Source: an uncultured Bacteroidales bacterium (lineage in GTDB: Bacteria > Bacteroidota > Bacteroidia > Bacteroidales > UBA932). From it: a DNA stretch of 13,224 nucleotides. How positions within the stretch are numbered: the first letter of the stretch is position 1; each line of letters begins with the position of its first letter. The notes under the pieces are model-generated. The model was not told where the DNA came from. It saw nothing but the letters and a program-made list of their open reading frames with translations, and did no database searches. Positions 5,436 through 11,901 of the stretch are shown piece after piece. The position numbers and the translations under genes were made by a program. The stretch covers positions 1-13,224 of the forward strand of contig CAMOGR010000147.1 of NCBI GenBank assembly GCA_946614205.1. The letters run 5' to 3'.

Positions 5436-6895
5436 TACTCAGCGAAATAATAAAGAACTGCAACATCCTGTCATGTTCCGGCAGCACCGCGATGGAAATC
5501 GGCGCAGTATGCAACGATTCCCGCCGCGCAGTACCGGGATGCCTGTTCATAGCCGTGAACGGATGCGGAAACGACGGCCGCGAATACATACAGAAGGCCG
5601 TAGAGGCAGGTGCGGCAGCGGTGATGTACGAGGACGACGGAAGGACGGCTCCCGAGGGAGTCTGCACGCTCCTCACCGACAACTCCCGCAAGGCGCTCGC
5701 AATGGCGGCGGACAGCTTCTACTCCCATCCCAGCGCTTCGCTCAAACTCGTGGGTATCACCGGCACCAACGGCAAAACCACCACGGTGACGCTGCTCTAC
5801 CACATGTTCCGCGCCCTCGGATACGAATGCGGACTGCTCTCCACTATAGCCAACTACGTAGGGAGCGAGAGGATCGAGACTGCCAACACCACCTCCGACC
5901 CGCTGACCACCAACGCGCTTCTCTCCAGGATGGTGGAGGCCGGGTGCGAGTACTGCTTCATGGAAGTGAGCTCGATAGGAGTCGACCAGGAGAGGGTCAC
6001 CGGACTCGAATTCGCCGTCGGCATATTCTCCAACCTCACCCACGACCACCTGGACTACCACGGCACGGTCGCCGAGTACCTTCGCTGCAAGAAGCGCTTC
6101 TTCGACTCGCTCGGGGCCGGCGCCGTCGCAATCACCAACCTGGACGACAAGCACGGCGAGGTGATGCTCCAGAACACGGCCGCGCGCAAGGTGACATACT
6201 CCTGCCGCAGGATGGCGGACCACAGCTGCCGCATACTGGAGAAGAGTTTCGAGGGCATGCTGCTGAGCATCGACGGCACACAGATGTGGACACGTCTCGT
6301 CGGCGAGCACAACGCATACAACGTCATGGCCATATACTGCACGGCGCTCGCCCTTGGAGTTGAAAAGGAAGAAGCGCTCGTAGCAATCTCGACGCTGGAA
6401 TCGGCGCCCGGACGTCTGGAAACCATACACGGCCCACAGGACAAGGTGGCCGTCATCGACTATGCACACACGCCGGACGCGCTGGAAAACGTGCTCCGCA
6501 CCCTGAGGGAAGTGGCTCCCCAGAGGCATCTGGTATGCCTGTTCGGATGCGGCGGCGACCGCGACCGCACCAAGCGTCCCGAGATGGCGAGTGTCGCCCA
6601 GAAGTGGGCGGACCGCATATTCGTCACCTCGGACAACTCGCGTACCGAACGCACAGAAGACATCATGGACGAAATCCGCACCGGATTCGATCCCGAGGGT
6701 CTGGCGAAGACGCTCTTCATAGCCGACCGCAAGGAGGCGATACGCGCCGCCCTGATGCTCTCGCCCGAGGGCAGCACCGTCCTCCTGGCAGGAAAAGGCC
6801 ACGAAACCTACCAGATAATCGGAACCACCAAGACACATTTTGACGAAAAAGAAATAGTAAAGGAGATTTTTGCACAATGCTCTACCACCTTGTAG
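5432..6895 (+). CDS. murE: UDP-MurNAc-L-Ala-D-Glu:diaminopimelate ligase MurE (predicted meso-DAP)
   Basis: MurE adds the third stem-peptide residue to UDP-MurNAc-L-Ala-D-Glu in the cytoplasm using ATP. The 487-residue protein has the N-terminal UDP-binding domain ('VCNDSRRAVPGCLFIA', 26-41), the ATP-binding central domain with P-loop GTNGKTTT (111-118), 'NTTSDPLTT' (152-160), 'MEVSSIGVDQ' (177-186), 'NLTHDHLDYHGT' (201-212) and the lysine expected to be carbamylated, K220 in 'EYLRCKKRFF'. The ligase domain shows 'APGRLE' (325-330), 'VIDYAHTPDALE' (341-352), 'FGCGGDRDRTKRPEM' (371-385) and 'LAGKGHETYQ' (452-461). The amino-acid specificity motif reads D401-N-S-R404-T-E where DAP enzymes usually have DNPR: the arginine that grips DAP is kept, the proline is not. 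The ATG overlapping the ftsI stop (ATGA) is chosen over an in-frame ATG at 5402. DAP as substrate is inferred. Confidence 0.95.
   Translation: MILSEIIKNCNILSCSGSTAMEIGAVCNDSRRAVPGCLFIAVNGCGNDGREYIQKAVEAGAAAVMYEDDGRTAPEGVCTLLTDNSRKALAMAADSFYSHPSASLKLVGITGTNGKTTTVTLLYHMFRALGYECGLLSTIANYVGSERIETANTTSDPLTTNALLSRMVEAGCEYCFMEVSSIGVDQERVTGLEFAVGIFSNLTHDHLDYHGTVAEYLRCKKRFFDSLGAGAVAITNLDDKHGEVMLQNTAARKVTYSCRRMADHSCRILEKSFEGMLLSIDGTQMWTRLVGEHNAYNVMAIYCTALALGVEKEEALVAISTLESAPGRLETIHGPQDKVAVIDYAHTPDALENVLRTLREVAPQRHLVCLFGCGGDRDRTKRPEMASVAQKWADRIFVTSDNSRTERTEDIMDEIRTGFDPEGLAKTLFIADRKEAIRAALMLSPEGSTVLLAGKGHETYQIIGTTKTHFDEKEIVKEIFAQCSTTL
6859..6865 (+). promoter_or_regulatory. Shine-Dalgarno site for mraY
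   Basis: AAAGGAG lies inside the end of murE, eleven bases before the mraY ATG at 6877. The spacing is somewhat long, but it is one of the best matches in the operon and supports the start that overlaps murE by 19 bases. Confidence 0.5.
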
Positions 6896-8034
6896 ATTGG
6901 CTTCAGAGCCTCGGCGTACATATTCCCGGCATGGGACTGATGCATTACCTTTCGTTCAGGGCGATGCTCGCAGCCGTGATCAGCATGCTCATTGCCTTCA
7001 TCGCCGGAGGCAAGATAATCCGCTGGCTTCAGAAGCACCAGATCGGTGAAACGATACGCGACCTCGGACTCGAGGGACAGATGCAGAAGAAAGGCACCCC
7101 CACGATGGGAGGCATCATTATCATAATATCCCTGCTGGGCTCGGCCCTGCTGGTATGCAGGCTTGACAGCATCTACACCATACTCCTGCTCATCACCACC
7201 CTCTGGTGCGGAGGGATAGGTTTCCTCGACGACTACATCAAGGTTTTCAAGCACAACAAGGAAGGCCTGAGCGAAAAGGGCAAGCTGGTGCTGCAGTTCG
7301 CACTCGGCCTCCTGGTGGCCCTCATTGTCTGCATCAGTCCCGACATCCCCACCGAGAAGCTGGTCACCACGATTCCCTTCGTGAAGGCCCACGAGTTCGA
7401 CTACAGCTGGCTGTCGCCTTTCAAGGGGCAGCTGGGAGTCTACTGTTCATGGGGCATCTACATGATAATGATAATCCTGGTCACGCTGGCCTGCTCCAAC
7501 GGCACCAACCTCACCGACGGCATGGACGGCCTGGCGACGGGCACGTCGGCCATCGTGGGAGTGGCGATAGGCGTCATGGCATGGCTCGGCGGCGACGCCC
7601 TGGATTCGCAGTACCTCAACATCATGTACATACCGGGTTCCGGAGAAGTTGCGATTTTCATGGCGGCATTCGTAGGCTCGCTGATAGGGTTCCTGTGGTA
7701 CAACACCTTCCCGGCCCAGGTGTTCATGGGCGACTCGGGCAGCCTCACAATCGGCGGAATCATCGGTGTCAGCGCAGTGCTCATCCGCAAGGAGCTTCTC
7801 CTTCCCCTGCTGTGCGGCATCTTCGTCGTGGAGAGCCTGTCGGTGCTCATCCAGAGGGGCTGGTTCAAACACACCAAGCGCAAATACGGAGAAGGCCGGA
7901 GGGTATTCCTGATGGCCCCCATACATCATCATTACCAGAAAAAAGGCATTCCGGAGCCCCGCATCGTCACACGGTTCTGGATCATAGGAATAATACTGGC
8001 GGTTTCCACACTGGCCATACTCAAGATAAGATAG
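6877..8034 (+). CDS. mraY: Phospho-N-acetylmuramoyl-pentapeptide-transferase MraY
   Basis: MraY transfers phospho-MurNAc-pentapeptide from UDP to undecaprenyl phosphate, making lipid I on the inner face of the cytoplasmic membrane. The 385-residue protein is polytopic, with about ten hydrophobic segments. Conserved residues are all in place: 'KKGTPTMGG' (71-79), 'FLDDYIK' with the catalytic-site aspartates 118 and 119, 'NGTNLTDGMDGLA' (208-220; Asp214, Asp217), 'FMGDSGSL' (283-290; Asp286) and the triple-His loop 'APIHHHYQKKG' (347-357) preceded by 'KRKYGEGRRVFLM'. The start MLYHLVDWL and the following 'YLSFRAMLA' are the family's usual N-terminus; the ATG overlaps murE by 19 bases. A periplasmic loop around 155-185 is longer than in E. 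coli, which is common in Bacteroidota. murF, often found beside mraY in other phyla, is absent here. Confidence 0.97.
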   Translation: MLYHLVDWLQSLGVHIPGMGLMHYLSFRAMLAAVISMLIAFIAGGKIIRWLQKHQIGETIRDLGLEGQMQKKGTPTMGGIIIIISLLGSALLVCRLDSIYTILLLITTLWCGGIGFLDDYIKVFKHNKEGLSEKGKLVLQFALGLLVALIVCISPDIPTEKLVTTIPFVKAHEFDYSWLSPFKGQLGVYCSWGIYMIMIILVTLACSNGTNLTDGMDGLATGTSAIVGVAIGVMAWLGGDALDSQYLNIMYIPGSGEVAIFMAAFVGSLIGFLWYNTFPAQVFMGDSGSLTIGGIIGVSAVLIRKELLLPLLCGIFVVESLSVLIQRGWFKHTKRKYGEGRRVFLMAPIHHHYQKKGIPEPRIVTRFWIIGIILAVSTLAILKIR

Positions 8035-8038
8035 CACA

Positions 8039-9379
8039 ATGGCAAAGATAGTTGTTCTCGGAGGAGCGGAAAGCGGCGTAGGAGCCGCAGTGCTCGCAAA
8101 AGTAAAAGGATTCGACGTGTTTCTGTCCGACAACGGGCAGATCAAGGACGAATACGCCTCCATGCTCCGCAAATGGGAGATTCCCTTCGAGCAGGGCGGC
8201 CACACCCGCGAGCTGCTGCTCGACGCTGACGAGGTCGTAAAGAGCCCCGGCATACCGTCCACTGCCCCGCTGGTACGCGAATTCGCACAGAAAGGCACCC
8301 GCATAGTGTCCGAGATAGAGTTTGCATCGCGTTTCGACAGCGCGAAGAAAATATGCATCACCGGTTCCAACGGCAAGACCACGACCACGTCCCTCATCTA
8401 CTACCTGCTGAAGGAGGCCGGCCTCGACGCAGGACTCGGCGGCAACATAGGCAAGAGCTACGCACTCCAGGTAGCGACCGAGAAGCACGACTACTACGTG
8501 CTGGAAATCAGCAGTTTCCAGCTTGACGACACCTACGACTTCAGGCCCGACATCGCAATCATCACAAACATAACTCCGGACCACCTCGACCGCTACGACC
8601 ACAACATGGAGAACTACGTCAGGGCCAAGTTCAAGATTACCCGCAACCTGCGTCCGGAAGACTGCTTCATCTTCGATTCCGACGATGCAATAACCATCGA
8701 GCATCTCAGCAAGATAGTGCTCCAGTGCAAGATGCTCCCGTTCTCGCAGGAGAAGAAGGTGCAGCAGGGAGCATATCTGGACGGCAGCAAGATAGTCGTC
8801 CGTTACGAGCAGAGCGAGAGCGAGATATACCTCCGCGAGCTCGCCCTCAGCGGACGGCACAACATATACAACTCCATGGCCGCGGCCATCGCCGCAAAGG
8901 TCACCGGGATAGAGGACGGCAAGATAAGGGAGGCCCTCGGGAGCTTCTCCCCCATCGAGCACAGGCTGGAGCCGGTGCTGAGCGTGAAAGACGTGATGTA
9001 CATCAACGACTCCAAGGCAACCAACGTGGACTCCGCCTGGTACGCCCTGGAGTGCCAGACAAGGCCTGTGGTGTGGATAGTCGGCGGCACCGACAAGGGC
9101 AACGACTACAGCACCCTGAACGACCTGGTGCGCGAAAAGGTCAAAGCCATCGTGTGCCTGGGAGTAGACAACCGCAAGATTCACGAAGCCTTCGCTCCGA
9201 TAGTGGGCGAAGACATGATAGTCGATACCGACAGCGCCGAGGAAGCGGTGAAGGTGTCGAGCATGATAGCGAAGAGCGGAGACGTGGTTCTGCTGAGCCC
9301 CTGCTGCGCAAGCTTCGATCTGTTCAAGAATTACGAAGACCGCGGCCGGCAGTTCAAGATGGCGGTCCGCAAACTGTAA
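8039..9379 (+). CDS. murD: UDP-N-acetylmuramoyl-L-alanine:D-glutamate ligase MurD
   Basis: MurD adds D-glutamate to UDP-MurNAc-L-Ala, the second stem-peptide residue, with ATP in the cytoplasm. The 446-residue protein opens with a nucleotide-binding loop 'IVVLGGAESGVGAAVLAK' (4-21), then 'VVKSPGIP' (66-73), typical of the MurD N-domain. The central domain has the P-loop GSNGKTTTT (109-117), 'GGNIGKSY' (134-141), 'LEISSFQLD' (155-163), 'NITPDHLDRYDHNMENY' (177-193) and K197 in 'YVRAKFKI', the position carbamylated in the family. The C-terminal ligase domain shows 'SGRHNIYN' (271-278), 'EHRLE' (307-311), 'YINDSKATN' (321-329), 'VGGTDKGNDY' (348-357) and the closing 'LLSPCCASFDLFKNYEDRG' (418-436). 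Nothing is missing. It starts four bases after mraY without a clear ribosome binding site, and ftsW follows after seven bases. Confidence 0.97.
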   Translation: MAKIVVLGGAESGVGAAVLAKVKGFDVFLSDNGQIKDEYASMLRKWEIPFEQGGHTRELLLDADEVVKSPGIPSTAPLVREFAQKGTRIVSEIEFASRFDSAKKICITGSNGKTTTTSLIYYLLKEAGLDAGLGGNIGKSYALQVATEKHDYYVLEISSFQLDDTYDFRPDIAIITNITPDHLDRYDHNMENYVRAKFKITRNLRPEDCFIFDSDDAITIEHLSKIVLQCKMLPFSQEKKVQQGAYLDGSKIVVRYEQSESEIYLRELALSGRHNIYNSMAAAIAAKVTGIEDGKIREALGSFSPIEHRLEPVLSVKDVMYINDSKATNVDSAWYALECQTRPVVWIVGGTDKGNDYSTLNDLVREKVKAIVCLGVDNRKIHEAFAPIVGEDMIVDTDSAEEAVKVSSMIAKSGDVVLLSPCCASFDLFKNYEDRGRQFKMAVRKL

Positions 9380-9386
9380 GACAGAA

Positions 9387-10781
9387 ATGGCCAAGGGAAA
9401 ACGCACAGCCTGGAATCTCTTCGAGACAATCGAAGGCGACAAAGTGGTCTGGATCATCGTCCTGATGCTGATCCTGATAGGCGTCGTGTGCAATTTCTCT
9501 TCCACCTCCCGCCTGCTCGACGACGGCCAGACAAGAGTGGACATAATCCGCCGCCAGCTTGCCTACGTGGCAATCGGGCTCGGCGTCATCATCCTCTGCT
9601 ACAACATAAAGAACATCAAGTTCTTCCGCTGGTTCTCGAAGTTCGGGTTCCTCATCAGCGCAATACTTCTGGCGCTGCTGCTCTCCAGAATCAACATGCC
9701 TTTCCTGAAGTCCGTCGAAATCAACGGAGCGAGGCGTATCCTGAGCGTGGCCGGAGTGCAGATACACGTATTCGAGGTGGTCAAGGTCGCGATGGTGATG
9801 TACCTCGCATGGGCCCTGGACGCATTCAAGAACGGAGAACTCAAACTGCCGCGGAAGGATGCAAAGGACATCTGGAAGAAAATCGTATACATATATGTTC
9901 CCTTCATCATAACGATAGTGGCCACCCTGCCCGGAAGCAACTCCGCAGCCCTGTTCATCGGAGGAATAATGTTCCTGGTAATCCTGCTGGGAGGCGACAA
10001 CTTCAAGGAAATGGCCGTGCTCGCCGTGGCTGCCATCCTGCTGCTGGTATCGATATGGGGCATATACGAAGTCAGTTCCCACAAAGCCTTCTCCCGCATA
10101 GGGACAGCAGTAAGCCGCGTCTTTTCGGAGCACGACAACTGGGAACAGAAGGTCATCGAAAGCAAGGTCGGTTCGGACGCATATTACAAGGCCCTCGACA
10201 AGATACGCCAGCCGTACAGCGCAAAGATAGCCATCAAGGAAGGCGGATTTTTCGGGAAAGGCCCCGGACAGAGCACCCAGAGGTACGTCGTCCCCGACAT
10301 GTCCGAGGACTACATGTACAGCTTCATCATAGAAGAATACGGTCTGTGGGGAGCGCTCATCGTGATTTTCCTGTATGTATCCCTGATGGCCAGGGGGTCC
10401 ATAATAGTACGCAACAGCGGCAAGGACCTGTACGCCAAACTCACGGTGGCGGGACTCTGCCTCCTCATTACGGGACAGGCTTTCCTGCACATGTTCGTGA
10501 ATGCCGACATCGGCCCCATGACAGGCCAGACGCTGCCCCTGATAAGCCACGGCAACAGCGCCCTGCTGTGTTTCAGCCTGGCATTCGGAATCATACTGTC
10601 ATTCAGCCGCATAGCCCAGCGCAGGATAGAGAAGGAGCAGCGCGACGCCCAGCCGCTGCTGGAGCTGCGCGAGAACGTGCAGGCGGGACTTGACGACCTG
10701 GACGATTACGAGACCAACGGCGTGCCCGCGCAGGACGAGGGCGAAGCCATAGAAGACGAAATGAACGATTATGGAATATAA
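9387..10781 (+). CDS. ftsW: Septal peptidoglycan glycosyltransferase FtsW (SEDS family)
   Basis: FtsW polymerises lipid II into septal glycan strands in complex with FtsI. The 464-residue protein is a multi-pass SEDS protein: about ten hydrophobic segments start at residue 21, with 'NGARRILSVAGVQIHVFEVVK' split around the membrane entry (113-133), a large extracytoplasmic loop (about 230-305), 'GGFFGKGPGQST' (286-297), and 'MSEDYMYSFIIEEYGLWG' (305-322), where Asp308 aligns with the catalytic aspartate of RodA/FtsW. The last signature is 'MTGQTLPLISHGNSALL' (378-394), in place of the more usual SYGGSS or SRGGTS. A hydrophilic, acidic C-terminal tail of about 50 residues (411-464, Asp/Glu-rich) should be cytoplasmic. 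Location between murD and murG, beside ftsI, favours FtsW over RodA. It overlaps murG by 11 bases. Confidence 0.94.
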   Translation: MAKGKRTAWNLFETIEGDKVVWIIVLMLILIGVVCNFSSTSRLLDDGQTRVDIIRRQLAYVAIGLGVIILCYNIKNIKFFRWFSKFGFLISAILLALLLSRINMPFLKSVEINGARRILSVAGVQIHVFEVVKVAMVMYLAWALDAFKNGELKLPRKDAKDIWKKIVYIYVPFIITIVATLPGSNSAALFIGGIMFLVILLGGDNFKEMAVLAVAAILLLVSIWGIYEVSSHKAFSRIGTAVSRVFSEHDNWEQKVIESKVGSDAYYKALDKIRQPYSAKIAIKEGGFFGKGPGQSTQRYVVPDMSEDYMYSFIIEEYGLWGALIVIFLYVSLMARGSIIVRNSGKDLYAKLTVAGLCLLITGQAFLHMFVNADIGPMTGQTLPLISHGNSALLCFSLAFGIILSFSRIAQRRIEKEQRDAQPLLELRENVQAGLDDLDDYETNGVPAQDEGEAIEDEMNDYGI

Positions 10782-11901
10782 AGCATTGAGAGTCATCATC
10801 AGCGGAGGAGGCACGGGAGGCCATATCTTCCCCGCCGTATCCATCGCGCGCAAACTCGTGGAGGTCAACCCCGCCACCGAGATTCTCTTCGTGGGAGCGG
10901 AGGGCAAGATGGAGATGGAGAAAGTCCCCAGGGAGGGATTCCGCATCGTCGGCCTGCCCATCGTCGGCCTGCAGAGACAACTCAGCATAAAGAACATACT
11001 CAACGACCTCAGCGTGCCGGTGCGCTTCATCGGAAGCATCAACCGGGCCCGGAAAATCATACGGGAATTCAAGCCCGACGTCGCAGTGGGCGTGGGTGGA
11101 TACGCAAGCGCTCCCCTGCTCATGGCGGCTACAAGGATGCATATTCCTTCGCTCATACAGGAGCAGAACGGATTCGCCGGCCTTACCAACAAGATGCTCG
11201 GTTCCAAGGTGCAGAAGATATGCGTGGCCTATGAAGGCATGGAGAAGTTCTTCCCGGCGGACAAGATTGTCATGAGCGGCAACCCCATACGTCCGGAGAT
11301 GCATCCGTACAGCGAGGAGGACCGCCTCGAAGGTCTGAAGTTCTACGGATTCGACCCTTCCCGCAGGCACATCCTGGTGGTGGGCGGCAGCCTCGGCAGC
11401 GGTACGCTCAACAATGCCATGAAGGCGTGGATCGAGGCGGGATGCCCCGGAGGCGAGAACACCGAGATACTCTGGCAGTGCGGCAAGTACTACAAGAGCG
11501 GAATAGACGCATTCATGGAAGGCCGGAACGTACCGGGAGTGGTCTGGAGCGACTTCATCGCAAGGATGGACCTCGCCTACGCAATGGCAGACGTGGTAGT
11601 GAGCCGCAGCGGCGCCTCAAGCGTATCGGAAATCTGCGCTACGCACAAGGCGGCGGTGTTCGTACCGTCACCCAACGTGGCCGAAGACCACCAGACCCAC
11701 AATGCAATGGCTCTCGTACGCAAGGACGCAGCCTTGCTGGTCAAGGATTCGGAAGCTGCCGGCAAGCTCATGGAAACAGCGCTCTCGCTTGCTTCCGACC
11801 AGGAAAGGACCAGGACGCTCGGTCGCAACGCCGGGCAGCTTGCGCTTCCACACGCAGCGCTCACGATAGTTGACGAAATATACAATATCCTGAAGGGATG
11901 A
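10771..11901 (+). CDS. murG: Lipid II synthase MurG (UDP-GlcNAc transferase)
   Basis: MurG transfers GlcNAc from UDP-GlcNAc to lipid I, producing lipid II at the inner face of the membrane. The 376-residue GT-B protein shows the N-terminal 'ISGGGTGGHIFPAVSIA' (10-26), 'FVGAEGKMEMEKVP' (40-53), 'VGVGGYASAPLL' (106-117) and 'IPSLIQEQNGFAGLTN' (125-140). The donor half has 'VVGGSLGSGTLNNAM' (203-217), 'SRSGASSVSEI' (278-288; Glu287 at the ribose-binding position) and 'PSPNVAEDHQTHNA' (299-312), with the Asp-His-Gln at 306-308 for UDP-GlcNAc. Lengths and motifs are normal. The ATG lies within the end of ftsW, an 11-base overlap, and the gene ends in ATGA shared with murC, so it is translationally coupled at both ends. 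Confidence 0.97.
   Translation: MEYKALRVIISGGGTGGHIFPAVSIARKLVEVNPATEILFVGAEGKMEMEKVPREGFRIVGLPIVGLQRQLSIKNILNDLSVPVRFIGSINRARKIIREFKPDVAVGVGGYASAPLLMAATRMHIPSLIQEQNGFAGLTNKMLGSKVQKICVAYEGMEKFFPADKIVMSGNPIRPEMHPYSEEDRLEGLKFYGFDPSRRHILVVGGSLGSGTLNNAMKAWIEAGCPGGENTEILWQCGKYYKSGIDAFMEGRNVPGVVWSDFIARMDLAYAMADVVVSRSGASSVSEICATHKAAVFVPSPNVAEDHQTHNAMALVRKDAALLVKDSEAAGKLMETALSLASDQERTRTLGRNAGQLALPHAALTIVDEIYNILKG

Noticed and set aside
5471..6877. 468-codon open frame antisense to murE; similar long antisense frames at 8021-9544, 9354-10550, 7447-8397 and 11577-12662
   Set aside because: The plus-strand proteins are unmistakable conserved enzymes. GC-rich coding with few TTA, CTA and TCA codons leaves the opposite strand open by chance; the antisense products are His/Val/Ala-rich and resemble no family.
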